From Alicycliphilus denitrificans K601 (GTDB lineage Bacteria > Pseudomonadota > Gammaproteobacteria > Burkholderiales > Burkholderiaceae_C): DNA of 64,000 nt. The stretch's first letter is position 1. Each line of letters begins with the position of its first letter. A program made the position numbers and the translations under genes. This document shows positions 46,119 to 56,516 of the stretch, in pieces. The DNA lies in the NCBI RefSeq assembly GCF_000204645.1, contig NC_015422.1:4789001-4853000 (forward strand). Reading direction: 5' to 3'. The notes beneath the pieces were generated by a model, which worked only from the letters and a program-made list of their open reading frames with translations, had not been told where the DNA came from and ran no database searches.

Positions 46119-46745
46119 TCATCCGAGCACGAATTCCATCTCGGCGCCGGCCAGGGCGATGCGGTCGCCGTTTTTCAGAGCCACGGGCTCGGCCCCGATG
46201 GGTGCGCCGTTGAGCCGGGGCAGCTCGGCCCCTTCCACGTGGGCCAGCACGAAGCTGTGGTGCCGCCGGGTGATCGAGGCGACGGCCACGCCGGGCTTGC
46301 CAATGGTGGTGACCACCTTGGTCAGCACGACCTCGCGGCCAGTGGCGGGGCCGGTCATCACACGCACGGTGCCACTGGCGGGCGCGGCCGCCGGCGCAGC
46401 AGCGGCCTGCGGCCTGCCGGGCTCGATCAGCATGGTCTTTTCATAGTCCTGCCGCGGAGCCTCGTGCAGGAAGCGGATCTTGTACTTGCCCATCTCCACG
46501 GTGTCGCCGTTGCGCAGCGATTGCTGCTTGATGGCCTTGCCGTTCACGTAGGTGCCGTTGGTGCTGCCCAGGTCGTACACCTGCACGTCGTCGCCGGTCA
46601 TGACGAATACGGCGTGCTCGCCGCTCACGGCCAGGTTGTCGATGACCACGTCGTTGTACGGCCGGCGGCCCACCGTCGTGCGCTCCTGGGTCAGCGGGAC
46701 TTCCTTGATGACCACTCCGTCGATGGATACGACCATTCTGGGCAT
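46119..46745 (-). CDS. FHA-domain protein with two FHA modules
   Basis: A 208-residue phosphothreonine-binding adaptor. FHA1 spans about residues 5-90, with GRRPYNDVVIDNLAVSGEHA and DLGSTNGTYVNGK, all key binding residues present. An Ala/Pro linker (118-128) follows. FHA2 (about 130-205) is degenerate: TTIGKPGVAVASITRRHHSF lacks the usual arginine and STNG, although LNGAPIG remains. The ATG at 46745 has AAGGA upstream; the frame extends further without support. It is 61 bp downstream of the PP2C phosphatase gene, a usual partner. Confidence 0.92.
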   Translation of the reverse strand: MPRMVVSIDGVVIKEVPLTQERTTVGRRPYNDVVIDNLAVSGEHAVFVMTGDDVQVYDLGSTNGTYVNGKAIKQQSLRNGDTVEMGKYKIRFLHEAPRQDYEKTMLIEPGRPQAAAAPAAAPASGTVRVMTGPATGREVVLTKVVTTIGKPGVAVASITRRHHSFVLAHVEGAELPRLNGAPIGAEPVALKNGDRIALAGAEMEFVLG

Positions 46746-46806
46746 GCTTGTTTTCCTTCTGCGGGCAATTGGCTGGAGAGGAGCTGGCAATTATGGCGGG
46801 CGGGCG

Positions 46807-47613
46807 TCAGGGCATGCGCAACAGGCGCGAAACCAGGCTGCGCCTCGTGTCCTGCGCGCCGGCCTGGGCCAGCAGCACGCTGATGTTGTCGCGCCCGCCC
46901 CGGGCGTTGGCCAGGGCCACCATGCGCTGCGCCTTGTCCGGCAGCGCGATGGGCAGCCGTGCGAGGGCGGCCAGGTCGTCGTCGCTCATCATGTCGGTCA
47001 GGCCGTCGGAGCACAGGATGAACAGGTCCTGCGGCTCCACGGTGAATTCGTTGACCTCGGCGTGCATGGATGCATCCACGCCGAGCGCGCGCGTAACCAG
47101 GTTGCGCAGGCCCGATGCGGCGGCCTGCGCCGGCGTGAACAGGCCCATGTCCACCTGTTCCTGCAGCCAGGAATGGTCGCGCGTGATCTGGCGCAGCTCG
47201 CCCGCGCGCAGCCGGTAGCAGCGCGAGTCGCCGATGTGGGCCAGGATGAGCCGGTCGCCGCGGAACACGCCCACGACCAGCGTGGTGCCCATGCCCAGGT
47301 ATTGGGGGTTGGTGAGCGAGGCGCCAAGGATGGCGTGGTTGGCGTTGTCCACGCAGGCTTCGAGCGCGCGCCGCACCTCGGCCACCGGGGTGTTGGCGGG
47401 GGCGTCTTCGAGCCACTGCGCGAACTCGGTGCCTATGTAGTTAATGGCCATGCCGCTGGCCACTTCGCCGGCGCTGTAGCCGCCCATGCCGTCGGCCAGC
47501 ATCACCAGCTGGGTGGCCTCATGGATGGCGACGGCGTCTTCATTGTTGGAGCGCACGCGCCCCGTGTCGGTCAGTGCGCAGAACTCGTAACTCAGCTTTA
47601 GCGGAGGCTTCAT
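46807..47613 (-). CDS. PP2C-family serine/threonine protein phosphatase
   Basis: A 268-residue Stp1-like phosphatase that removes phosphate from Ser/Thr using two Mn/Mg ions. Motifs: RSNNEDA (21-27), LADGMGGYSAGEVAS (40-54), GTTLVVG, HIGDSRCYRL, ITRDHSW, LCSDGLTDMM and GGRDNISVLL, covering all metal-binding aspartates. It is upstream of the FHA gene. No Ser/Thr kinase gene is in the window. The plain cytosolic form, without a membrane span, suggests control of soluble or FHA-bound substrates. Confidence 0.95.
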   Translation of the reverse strand: MKPPLKLSYEFCALTDTGRVRSNNEDAVAIHEATQLVMLADGMGGYSAGEVASGMAINYIGTEFAQWLEDAPANTPVAEVRRALEACVDNANHAILGASLTNPQYLGMGTTLVVGVFRGDRLILAHIGDSRCYRLRAGELRQITRDHSWLQEQVDMGLFTPAQAAASGLRNLVTRALGVDASMHAEVNEFTVEPQDLFILCSDGLTDMMSDDDLAALARLPIALPDKAQRMVALANARGGRDNISVLLAQAGAQDTRRSLVSRLLRMP

Positions 47614-47839
47614 AGGACACCCGAGGACCCTCTGCGTGCTGGGGCGCCGGGCAATGCCTGTCTTTTCATGACCGTCTGCTGAAAAGCCACCACGTCACCG
47701 TCTGATGCAATATGTTACACGCGAGGTGCGCATCATAGACGAGCCGCCGCCGGTCTGGGGGCCGCCCGTGCAGAAATTGGGCGGCCGCGGCAATTTTTTT
47801 TACATCCCCCGCGCGGGCGGCAGGGGGATGGGGCCGGGA

Positions 47840-48523
47840 TCAGGCCTGCTGAGGCGCGTTGCGGGACTGTATCAGCTTGCCCACCATCACCACGAGCACG
47901 GCGCCCGCCGCAGCCGCCACGTAGTGCAGCCAGGGGTGGCCCACGGCGTAGTCGTGCAGCAGGTTGTCGTTGACGATGGTTTCGCCGCCCACCCAGCCGA
48001 TCAGGGCAGCGCCCAGGGTGACGATGACGGGGAAGCGCTCCATGAGCTTGATCATCAGCGTGGAGCCGAAGATCACCAGCGGGATGCTGATGGCCAGGCC
48101 CAGGACCAGCAGCACCATGTTGCCCTGGGCGGTGGCGGCCACGGCGATCACGTTGTCCAGGCTCATCACCAGATCGGCGATCAGGATGGTGCGGATGGCG
48201 GCCATCATGCCGCCGCCGGCCTTGGCGTCGCCCTCCTCTTCTTCCTCGCCGGTGAGCAGCTGGTAGCCGATCCACAGCAGCAGGCAGCCGCCCACGATCT
48301 GCAGGAAGGACAGCTGCAGCAGCTTGGCCGCCACCACCGTGAGAACGATCCGCAGCACCACGGCGGCGCCGGAGCCGAACATGATGGCCTTCTTTTGTTG
48401 TGCGGGGGGCAGCGAGCGCGCCGCCAGTGCGATGACGACGGCGTTGTCGCCGGACAGGATGATGTTGATCCAGACGATCTTCACCAGGCCGATCCAGAAA
48501 TCGGCATTGCTCAGGAACTCCAT
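47840..48523 (-). CDS. TerC-family membrane protein (YjbE-like), second copy
   Basis: A 227-residue TerC paralogue. SGDNAVVIALAARSL (24-38) and ADLVMSLDNVIAVAATAQ (D117, D123) are the metal-binding membrane motifs. Between them is an acidic cytosolic loop, TGEEEEEGDAKAGGG (91-105), absent from the riboswitch-controlled paralogue at 35624. A metal-export role is likely, specificity unknown. No yybP-ykoY element lies upstream; instead the sucCD terminator hairpin ends 27 bp before its start. It could be expressed by read-through from sucCD or from a promoter within 48578-48664. Confidence 0.92.
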   Translation of the reverse strand: MEFLSNADFWIGLVKIVWINIILSGDNAVVIALAARSLPPAQQKKAIMFGSGAAVVLRIVLTVVAAKLLQLSFLQIVGGCLLLWIGYQLLTGEEEEEGDAKAGGGMMAAIRTILIADLVMSLDNVIAVAATAQGNMVLLVLGLAISIPLVIFGSTLMIKLMERFPVIVTLGAALIGWVGGETIVNDNLLHDYAVGHPWLHYVAAAAGAVLVVMVGKLIQSRNAPQQA

Positions 48524-48549
48524 TGATGACTCCGCTGTTATGAATCAAA

Positions 48550-48577
48550 AACGCCAGCCTGATGCCAAGCTGGCGTT
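48550..48577 (-). terminator. Terminator after sucD, in the leader of the second terC
   Basis: Stem AACGCCAGC / GCTGGCGTT (9 bp) with a 10-base loop, followed on the minus strand by TTTTTGATT. It lies 88 bp after the sucD stop and 27 bp before the TerC start, so it could also act as an attenuator for that gene. Confidence 0.85.
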
Positions 48578-48664
48578 CTCTTTTTGGTCGGAGGTCCAGT
48601 GTAGGACTTTGGAAATCCTGGCGCGTGCGTAATAGCGCGTATGTGGCGCGCCACGCGCGCTGGA

Positions 48665-49558
48665 TTACAGCAGGCCCTTGAGGATGCGGCCCATCTCGGA
48701 GGGGTTGCGCGTGATCCTGAAGCCGCACTCTTCCATGATGGCGAGCTTGGCGTCGGCCGTGTCGGCGCCGCCCGAGATCAGCGCGCCCGCGTGGCCCATG
48801 CGCTTGCCCGGAGGGGCGGTAACGCCGGCGATGAAGCCGACGATGGGTTTCTTCATGTTGTCCTTGCACCAGCGCGCGGCCTCGGCCTCGTCGGGGCCGC
48901 CGATCTCGCCGATCATGATGACAGCGTCAGTGTCGGGGTCGTCGTTGAACGCCTTCATCACGTCGATGTGCTTGAGGCCGTTGATCGGGTCGCCGCCGAT
49001 GCCCACGGCGCTCGACTGGCCGATGCCCAGCTCGGTCAGCTGTGCCACGGCTTCATAGGTCAGCGTGCCCGAGCGGGAGACGACGCCCACGCGGCCCTTC
49101 TTGTGGATGTGGCCGGGCATGATGCCGATCTTGATCTCGTCGGGCGTGATCAGGCCGGGGCAGTTGGGGCCCAGCAGCAGCGTGCGCTTGCCGCCGGCGG
49201 CCTCCTTGGCCTTCATCTTGTTGCGCACTTCGAGCATGTCGCGCACCGGGATGCCCTCGGTGATGCAGATCGCCAGGTCCAGATCGGCCTCGACGGCTTC
49301 CCAGATGGCGGCGGCAGCGCCTGCGGGCGGTACGTAGATCACGGAGACGGTGGCGCCGGTCTGCTGCGCGGCGTCCTTGACGGAGCCGTAGATCGGAATG
49401 TCAAAGATCTTCTCGCCGGCCTTCTTGGGGTTCACGCCCGCCACGAAGCAGTTCTTGCCGTTGGCGTATTCCTGGCACTTCTCGGTGTGGAACTGACCGG
49501 TCTTGCCAGTGATGCCCTGGGTGATGACGCGGGTGTCTTTATTGATGTAGATCGACAT
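48665..49558 (-). CDS. sucD: Succinyl-CoA synthetase alpha subunit
   Basis: SucD (297 residues) carries the phospho-histidine of the ADP-forming succinyl-CoA synthetase in the TCA cycle. The CoA-binding N-terminal Rossmann domain reads GITGKTGQFHTEKCQEYANG, then YVPPAGAAAAIWEAV. The active-site histidine is in KRMGHAGALISGG (H256). GPNCPGLITPDE is the conserved loop facing the beta subunit. It follows sucC by 21 bp, as expected for a heterodimer made from one mRNA. A terminator follows. Confidence 0.98.
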   Translation of the reverse strand: MSIYINKDTRVITQGITGKTGQFHTEKCQEYANGKNCFVAGVNPKKAGEKIFDIPIYGSVKDAAQQTGATVSVIYVPPAGAAAAIWEAVEADLDLAICITEGIPVRDMLEVRNKMKAKEAAGGKRTLLLGPNCPGLITPDEIKIGIMPGHIHKKGRVGVVSRSGTLTYEAVAQLTELGIGQSSAVGIGGDPINGLKHIDVMKAFNDDPDTDAVIMIGEIGGPDEAEAARWCKDNMKKPIVGFIAGVTAPPGKRMGHAGALISGGADTADAKLAIMEECGFRITRNPSEMGRILKGLL

Positions 49559-49579
49559 GTTTTATCTCCGGGCCTGAAC

Positions 49580-50740
<1,161 letters not shown>

Positions 50741-50913
50741 GAGGTCTCTCTCAGGGGAAGGATGGTGTTTGTACCCGTTCTGCCGAAGACCGGAAATTTC
50801 CGCGTGTTCGTGAATGGCAGCCGGCGATTGTATTATGTTGCGATGCACCATTGATGTGGTGATAACGTATACCCGGGCCGCGCCCTCCTGGCGGCCCTTG
50901 CAGGAGATCCCCG

Positions 50914-51846
50914 ATGCCCAAGGTCTTTATCGATGGCGAGGCAGGCACCACCGGCCTGCAGATCCGTGAACGCTTGCAGGCCATGCCCGAGGTCGGGCTG
51001 GTGAGCATCGCGCCCGAGCGCCGCAAGGATCCCGCCGCCAAGCGCGACCTGATCGCCGGCGTGGACCTGGTCGTGCTGTGCCTGCACGACGACGCCGCGC
51101 GCGAGACCGCGGCACTGGTGGACGCCATCACCGCCGAGACCGGCCGCACCATCAAGATCATCGACGCCTCCACCGCCCACCGCACGGCGCCGGGCTGGGT
51201 GTTCGGCTTTCCCGAGCTGGCCGCGGGCCAGTTGGAGGCCGTGCGCGCCGCAACGCGCGTGGCCAACCCCGGCTGCTATGCCACGGGCGCCATCGCCCTG
51301 CTGCGCCCGCTGGTCGACGCCGGCCTGGTGCCGGCCGACCACCCGCTGGCCCTGCCCTCGGTGAGCGGCTACTCGGGCGGCGGGCGCCCCATGATCGAGT
51401 CCTATGAAAGCGGCCAGGCGCCGCTGTTCGAGCTCTACGGCCTGGGCCTGTCGCACAAGCACCTGCCCGAGATCATGCGCTACACGGGCCTCACGCGCCG
51501 GCCCATCTTCGTCCCCTCGGTGGGCAACTTCCGCCAGGGCATGCTGGTGCAGCTGCCGCTGCACCTGGACCTGCTGCCGGGCCGGCCGAAGGCCGCCGAT
51601 CTGCACGACGCGCTGGCCGCGCACTACGCCCGCAGCAACACGCCCGAGCAATGGGTGAAGGTGCTGCCCTCCACCGAGGACGGCAGGCTCGACGCGCTGG
51701 CGCTGAACGACACCAACCAAATGGAGCTGCGCGTGTACGCCAACGAGGCTTACCGCCACGCCGTGCTGGTGGCGCGCCTGGACAACCTGGGCAAGGGCGC
51801 CAGCGGCGCCGCAGTGCAGAACCTCAAGCTGATGCTGGGGTTGTAG
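50914..51846 (+). CDS. argC: N-acetyl-gamma-glutamyl-phosphate reductase (type 2)
   Basis: ArgC (310 residues) performs the third step of arginine synthesis, NADPH reduction of N-acetylglutamyl phosphate. The short (~310-residue) form is the type-2 enzyme. The nucleotide-binding N-terminus reads [20 protein letters not shown], and the catalytic C121 is in [34 protein letters not shown] and [18 protein letters not shown] complete the dehydrogenase fold. No arg genes are adjacent. An inverted-repeat copy of the dispersed element follows the stop. Confidence 0.96.
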   Translation: MPKVFIDGEAGTTGLQIRERLQAMPEVGLVSIAPERRKDPAAKRDLIAGVDLVVLCLHDDAARETAALVDAITAETGRTIKIIDASTAHRTAPGWVFGFPELAAGQLEAVRAATRVANPGCYATGAIALLRPLVDAGLVPADHPLALPSVSGYSGGGRPMIESYESGQAPLFELYGLGLSHKHLPEIMRYTGLTRRPIFVPSVGNFRQGMLVQLPLHLDLLPGRPKAADLHDALAAHYARSNTPEQWVKVLPSTEDGRLDALALNDTNQMELRVYANEAYRHAVLVARLDNLGKGASGAAVQNLKLMLGL

Positions 51847-51858
51847 CCTCAAAAACAA

Positions 51859-51936
51859 TAGCTGCCAGCGCTTGACACACGGGTATTTCAGGACATAAAC
51901 AGCCTGAATTCCTTTATAGACAAGCGCTAGCAGCTC
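51859..51936. repeat. Dispersed element, copy J, long inverted repeat between argC and dprA
   Basis: Arms TAGCTGCCAGCGCTTG (51859-51874) and CAAGCGCTAGCAGCTC (51921-51936) pair at 14 of 16 positions. The 46-base loop is AT-rich and contains GAATTCC. It fills the space between the convergent stops of argC and dprA and may end both transcripts. Each arm resembles one end of the family element, as in copy E. Confidence 0.75.
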
Positions 51937-51954
51937 ATTTTTTCATAGTCGAGA

Positions 51955-53094
51955 TCAGGCGCTGCCCACGCGCTGGAACATACCGCCGGGCAGCCGCGCC
52001 ACCTGGCCCTCGAGTTCCAGTTCCAGCAGCCGCACCTGCAGCGTCGCGGCAGGGAGCCCCGTGCGCGCCACGAGCGCGTCCAGCCCCAGCGGGTCGAAGC
52101 CCAGGGCATCGAGCACCTCCTGGTGCGTGGGCGCGACAGGGGGTGGCGCGTCGCTCTCCGGGGCCTGCCCCGCGGCGGGCAGGCGTAGTTCCTCCAGCAC
52201 GTCCTGCGCCGTCTCCACGAGCTTGGCGCCCTGGCGCAACAGCGCATGGCAGCCGCGCGACTGCGGCGCGTGGATGGAGCCGGGTATGGCGAACACCTCG
52301 CGCCCCTGCTCGGCCGCCAGGCGCGCGGTGATGAGTGAGCCCGAGGCCAGCGCCGCCTCCACCACCAGCGTGCCCTGCGACAGGCCCGAGATGATGCGGT
52401 TGCGCTTGGGAAAGTTGGCGGCCAGCGGCGGCGTGCCCAGCGGGTATTCGCTGACCAGCAGGCCGTGGCGCGCGATACGGTGCGCCAGCTCCTTGTTGGC
52501 GCGCGGATAGACCCGGTCCAGCCCCGTGCCGACGACGGCTATCGTGGCGGGCGTGGCCGGGTCGGGCGGCCCCTGCAGCGCGCCCTCGTGCGCCGCGGCG
52601 TCTATCCCCAAGGCCAGGCCCGAGACGATGGTGAGCCCCGCGGCGCGCAGCGCACGCGCGAACTGCCGCGCATGGTCGGCACCCTGGGCCGTGGGATTGC
52701 GGCTGCCCACCATGGCCAGGCAGCGCGGCGGCGCGAACGGCCGCCCGCGCACGAACTGCGGCGCGCCCAGCAGGTACAGCAGCAGCGGCGGGTCCTCGGT
52801 GGCCAGCAGGGCCGGGGGGTAGGCGGCGTCGCCCAGCGTGACGATGGCACGCGCGGGCTCGGCATCGGCCCGCAGCCACTGCCAGGTCTGCTCCAGCAGC
52901 GCATCCAGCCCCTCGGGCACGGCGGCCAGCGCGCGCGCCTGGACAGCCGTCACGCAGGACTGCCAGGCGGCCTCGGTCTGCGCGAAGACGGCTTGCGGCA
53001 GGCCGAAGGCGGCCAGCAGGCGCCGCGCCGCGCCATTGCCCACGCCGGGCGTGAGGACAAGGCGCAGCCAGGCGGCCAGTTCGTCGCGGTCCAT
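51955..53094 (-). CDS. dprA: DNA-processing protein DprA
   Basis: DprA (379 residues) protects incoming single-stranded DNA and loads RecA during transformation and recombination. A SAM-like N-terminal region (WLRLVLTPGVGNGAARRLLA) precedes the Rossmann core with LAMVGSRNPTAQGADHARQF, TIVSGLALGIDAAAHEGAL and AVVGTGLDRVYPRANKELA. Then come NRIISGLSQGTLVVEAALAS and VFAIPGSIHAPQSRGCHALL. A C-terminal winged-helix domain (about 310-375, HQEVLDALGFDPLGLDALVA) follows, as in many proteobacteria. It is co-directional with the LysM gene 22 bp upstream. Confidence 0.96.
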   Translation of the reverse strand: MDRDELAAWLRLVLTPGVGNGAARRLLAAFGLPQAVFAQTEAAWQSCVTAVQARALAAVPEGLDALLEQTWQWLRADAEPARAIVTLGDAAYPPALLATEDPPLLLYLLGAPQFVRGRPFAPPRCLAMVGSRNPTAQGADHARQFARALRAAGLTIVSGLALGIDAAAHEGALQGPPDPATPATIAVVGTGLDRVYPRANKELAHRIARHGLLVSEYPLGTPPLAANFPKRNRIISGLSQGTLVVEAALASGSLITARLAAEQGREVFAIPGSIHAPQSRGCHALLRQGAKLVETAQDVLEELRLPAAGQAPESDAPPPVAPTHQEVLDALGFDPLGLDALVARTGLPAATLQVRLLELELEGQVARLPGGMFQRVGSA

Positions 53095-53116
53095 GCACTA
53101 GGGCCGCATCGGGCGG

Positions 53117-54337
53117 CTATTCGGGATTGACCAGGCGGTCGCCCACCCGCACGCCGCGGCCCGCCTGCAGGATCAGCGCATAGGACACGCGATCGAAGGT
53201 GAGGAACACCATGGCCAGGCCGTTGGCCTCGCTGGGCAGGCGGATCATGGCGCGGTCCTCGTCGGTCTTGTCCTTGATGCGCTCGCCCCTGGTGCGCAGC
53301 TGCAGCACCAGGCCGGCCTCCATGCCGTCCTGCGCGCCGAGGTTGATGGCGATCACCTGGTTCTGCCCGGCGTTGGCCACGGCGTCGCTGCCGTAGATGG
53401 ACACCACGCTGGCCTGCACCGGCGTCTGCGGCGCATGCGGGACGAAGTTCAGATAGCTGCGCTGGGGCGCGGGCAGCAGGCGGTCGCCCGCGCGGATGGC
53501 CTCCTTGGTGCCAGACAGGTCCAGGGTGGCGGGCACGATGTCCGCCTCACCGTCCTTGGCGCCCGGCACGGGCTCGACGGACTCGCCGCGCACCAGTTCC
53601 GCGCGGCCCAGGTATTGCGCCTCGTGGCCAAGCACCTCGCCCGTATCGGGGTCCTTGAGCACCACGGCATTGCGGAACACCCGGTACTGGCGCGGCACGC
53701 CCGGCTCCAGCTCCAGCGGGCTGCCCTGCGGGCCGCGCGCGTAGACGCGGTCGCCGCTGGCCATGATCACGCGCTCGTCGCGCGTGGCCACGATGCGCGG
53801 CGCCTGCTCCAGCGTCAGCTCGTCCACCACCAGGGGCTCGACAAGGAAAGGCTCGATCAGGTGCATCTTCAGCGTGGGCAGGGCCGAGGCGGCCAGGCTG
53901 TCGTAGCGCGTGCGCGGCGACACGCGCACGGTCTCGGTCCCGCCCGCGCCGGCGGGGCTGGTGCGCAGGCGCGCGTAGCCGTCGGCCTTCTCCAGGTACA
54001 GCGTCTGGCCCGGATAGATCAGGTGCGGATTGGCGATCTGCTGCAGGTTCATGCCCCACAGCTCGGGCCAGCGCCAGGGGCGCTGCAGGTACATGCCGGA
54101 GATGCCCCAGAGCGTGTCGCCGCGCTTGACCACATAGGTGTCGGGCGCGTTCACCGCCAGCTCGGACAAGGGAACGCCGCGCGAGGCCACCTGCTGCGCC
54201 GTGGCGCGCTGCCCCGGGGTGATGGGGTAGTGCTGGGCCTGCGCCGCGGATGCCAGCATGGCGCCCAGGGCCAGTGCGGCGAACGCAGCCGCGCGCACCC
54301 GGCCGGGCGCCGTCATATCGTTGCTCTTGTCATGCAT
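53117..54337 (-). CDS. LysM-domain periplasmic protein
   Basis: A 406-residue exported protein. The signal peptide (APGRVRAAAFAALALGAMLA) ends ASAAQA-QH near residue 34. One LysM peptidoglycan-binding motif spans about residues 67-116 (TYVVKRGDTLWGISGMYLQR; PELWGMNLQQIANPHLIYPG). The long C-terminal region is beta-rich and without a recognised catalytic domain. Such LysM proteins sit directly before dprA in many betaproteobacteria. The ATG at 54337 was chosen; ATG 54316 is an alternative giving a shorter signal. It is divergent from def by 199 bp. Confidence 0.9.
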   Translation of the reverse strand: MHDKSNDMTAPGRVRAAAFAALALGAMLASAAQAQHYPITPGQRATAQQVASRGVPLSELAVNAPDTYVVKRGDTLWGISGMYLQRPWRWPELWGMNLQQIANPHLIYPGQTLYLEKADGYARLRTSPAGAGGTETVRVSPRTRYDSLAASALPTLKMHLIEPFLVEPLVVDELTLEQAPRIVATRDERVIMASGDRVYARGPQGSPLELEPGVPRQYRVFRNAVVLKDPDTGEVLGHEAQYLGRAELVRGESVEPVPGAKDGEADIVPATLDLSGTKEAIRAGDRLLPAPQRSYLNFVPHAPQTPVQASVVSIYGSDAVANAGQNQVIAINLGAQDGMEAGLVLQLRTRGERIKDKTDEDRAMIRLPSEANGLAMVFLTFDRVSYALILQAGRGVRVGDRLVNPE

Positions 54338-54536
54338 GGGATAAGCGACCCTCTCTCGCTGGCGATGCAGTGATTTGCAGAGCAAAACACGCTCTTACAA
54401 AAGAAACTGCTGCAGATACCGAAAAAACTGTTTGAGATTCTGTGCCCAAGCCCTTGAATGGGCAACGATTATTGACGGCGGCGCCGGCATCCTGCGGCGA
54501 AAGTGGCGAAAATAGCGACATATAGACCCCTTCGCC

Positions 54537-55052
54537 ATGGCAATTCTTCCGATTCTCTGTTACCCCGATCCCCGCCTGCACAAGGTGGCCAAGCCGGTCG
54601 CCACGGTGGACGAGCGCGTGCGCGCCATCGTGGACGACATGCTCGCCACCATGTACGACGCCAACGGCATAGGCCTGGCGGCCACGCAGGTGGACGTGCA
54701 CGAGCGCATCGTGGTGATCGACGTCTCGGAGGAGCGCGACCAGCCCCTGGTGCTGATCAACCCCGAGATCACCTGGGCCAGCCCCGAGATGCGCATGGGC
54801 GAGGAGGGCTGCCTGTCCGTGCCCGGCATCTACGACGGCGTGGAGCGCTCGCTGGCCGTGCATGCGCGCGCGCTGGACCGCGACGGCCAGCCGCGCACCA
54901 TCGAGGCCGAGGGCCTGCTGGCCGTGTGCATACAGCACGAGATGGACCACCTGTTGGGCAAGGTGTTCGTGGAATACCTCTCGCCGCTCAAGCGCAACCG
55001 CATCAAGACCAAGCTGCTCAAGCAGCAGAAACAGCAGGCGGTGCGCGCATGA
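54537..55052 (+). CDS. def: Peptide deformylase
   Basis: Def (171 residues) removes the N-formyl group from nascent proteins. The three family motifs are intact: GIGLAATQ (44-51), EGCLSVPG (90-97, metal ligand C92) and QHEMDHL (133-139, ligands H134 and H138, catalytic E135). It starts [20 protein letters not shown]. The stop overlaps the next gene's start as ATGA. fmt, which adds the formyl group, lies two genes downstream, so the operon contains both ends of the formylation cycle. Confidence 0.98.
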   Translation: MAILPILCYPDPRLHKVAKPVATVDERVRAIVDDMLATMYDANGIGLAATQVDVHERIVVIDVSEERDQPLVLINPEITWASPEMRMGEEGCLSVPGIYDGVERSLAVHARALDRDGQPRTIEAEGLLAVCIQHEMDHLLGKVFVEYLSPLKRNRIKTKLLKQQKQQAVRA

Positions 55053-55534
55053 AACCCCTGCACGCGGCCGCCCTTCTGCTGGCCGCGGCCCTGGTGGGCT
55101 GCGCCGTGCCCGAATGGCAGAAGCCCGGCACGCCGCAGGCCGAGGTCGAACGCGCCATGGGCCGCCCCACGCAGACCGAGCCGCTTCCCGGTGGCGGCGA
55201 GCGGCTGCTCTACAGCCGCCAGCCTGCGGGCCAGCAGGTCTACCACATGGATTTCGATGCCCAGAGGCGCCTGGTGCGCGTCACCCAGGTGCTGACGCTG
55301 GAGAACTTCCAGGCGCTGCGCAACGGCGTGGACACGCGGGACAGCGTGCGGCGCATGTTCGGCCCACCCGCGCTGGTGGAGAAGGTGGCGCGCTTTCACG
55401 GCGACATCCTGACCTACCGCATCCTGGACAACGGCGAGCCGCGCCAAGCCCACGTGCACGTCGACCCCGCGGGCGTGGTGCGGCGCGTGATGTTCACGGA
55501 CGAACGCCTGCGAGACCCGGACCCCCACCGCTGA
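55049..55534 (+). CDS. Putative lipoprotein between def and fmt
   Basis: A 161-residue predicted lipoprotein: the signal [11 protein letters not shown] places the lipidated cysteine at residue 18. The mature part ([60 protein letters not shown]) has the alpha/beta repeats of SmpA/BamE-like fold proteins, namely a short helix followed by beta hairpins, repeated twice. That similarity is by pattern only. It overlaps def by four bases (ATGA) and is 10 bp before fmt. Its role is unknown. Confidence 0.85.
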   Translation: MKPLHAAALLLAAALVGCAVPEWQKPGTPQAEVERAMGRPTQTEPLPGGGERLLYSRQPAGQQVYHMDFDAQRRLVRVTQVLTLENFQALRNGVDTRDSVRRMFGPPALVEKVARFHGDILTYRILDNGEPRQAHVHVDPAGVVRRVMFTDERLRDPDPHR

Positions 55535-55544
55535 ACACCCCCGC

Positions 55545-56516
55545 ATGAAAGTCATCTTCGCCGGCACGCCCGAGTTCGCGCGCGTGGCCCTGGAACACCT
55601 GCTAGCCGCCGGCCTCACCGTGCCTCTGGTGCTGACGCAGCCCGACCGCCCCGCCGGCCGCGGCATGAAGCTGCAGGCCTCGCCCGTCAAGCAATGCGCG
55701 CTGGAGCACGGCACCGCCGTGGCCCAGCCGCGCAGCCTGCGCCTGGACGGCAAGTACCCCGATGACGCCGCCGCCGCCCGTGCCGCCATCGAGGCCGCCC
55801 AGGCCGACGCGATGGTGGTCGCGGCCTATGGACTGATCCTGCCGCAGTGGGTGCTGGACATGCCGCGCCTGGGGTGCCTGAACATCCACGCCAGCCTGCT
55901 GCCGCGCTGGCGCGGCGCGGCGCCCATCCACCGCGCCATCGAGGCCGGCGACACCGAGACCGGCGTGACCATCATGCAGATGGACGCCGGCCTGGACACG
56001 GGCGACATGCTGCTCGTGGAGAAGACCGCCATCGCGCCCATGGACACCACGGCCACACTGCACGACCGGCTCGCGCAGATCGGCGGCCGCCTGATCGTGC
56101 AGGCGCTGGAACTGGCCGGGCGCGGCGGCCTCGAGGCCACGCCCCAGCCGGCCGAGGGCGTGAGCTATGCGCACAAGATAGAGAAGGCCGAGAGCCAGAT
56201 CGACTGGAGCCTGCCCGCCGAGGCGATTGCGCGGCGCGTGCGCGCCTTCGCCCCCTTCCCCGGCGCCGCCACCCGGCTGGGCGCGGATGCCATCAAGGTC
56301 TGGAGCTGCGAAATCGATAGCTGCAAGCACTTTCCGGACAAGCCCTGCGGCCAGATTTTGCATATAGACGATGCCGGCATCGCCGTCGCCTGCGGCGCGG
56401 GCAGCGTGCTGCGCCTGACCGTGCTGCAGCGCGCCGGCGGCAAGCGCCTGCCGGCCGCGGACTTCCTGCGCGGCTTCGCCCTCGCGCCAGGCATGGTGCT
56501 GGGCAGCGCCCCATGA
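55545..56516 (+). CDS. fmt: Methionyl-tRNA formyltransferase
   Basis: Fmt (323 residues) formylates initiator Met-tRNA using 10-formyl-THF. The N-terminus [20 protein letters not shown] and the active site [20 protein letters not shown] (N113, H115), with D151 in GLDTGD, are intact. The C-terminal OB-like domain begins near residue 210. Codons 258-274 ([15 protein letters not shown]) are encoded by a copy of the dispersed repeat. The substitution falls in a loop between strands and keeps the reading frame and normal length. The stop overlaps azlC as ATGA. Confidence 0.97.
   Translation: MKVIFAGTPEFARVALEHLLAAGLTVPLVLTQPDRPAGRGMKLQASPVKQCALEHGTAVAQPRSLRLDGKYPDDAAAARAAIEAAQADAMVVAAYGLILPQWVLDMPRLGCLNIHASLLPRWRGAAPIHRAIEAGDTETGVTIMQMDAGLDTGDMLLVEKTAIAPMDTTATLHDRLAQIGGRLIVQALELAGRGGLEATPQPAEGVSYAHKIEKAESQIDWSLPAEAIARRVRAFAPFPGAATRLGADAIKVWSCEIDSCKHFPDKPCGQILHIDDAGIAVACGAGSVLRLTVLQRAGGKRLPAADFLRGFALAPGMVLGSAP
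56318..56366 (+). repeat. Dispersed element, copy K, inside the fmt coding region
   Basis: Reads TAGCTGCAAGCACTTTCC, then GGACAAGCCCTGCGGCC, then AGATTTTGCATATA. It aligns base by base with copy H (33570-33628, minus) including the ATTTT and TATA ends. It is embedded in frame in the C-terminal part of fmt. Confidence 0.75.

Noticed and set aside
48524..48664. Riboswitch before the second TerC gene
   Set aside because: The yybP-ykoY hallmarks (GGGGAGTAGC, GTCGTCAATACG, P1 pairing) are absent; only a terminator hairpin and a GC-rich palindrome are present.
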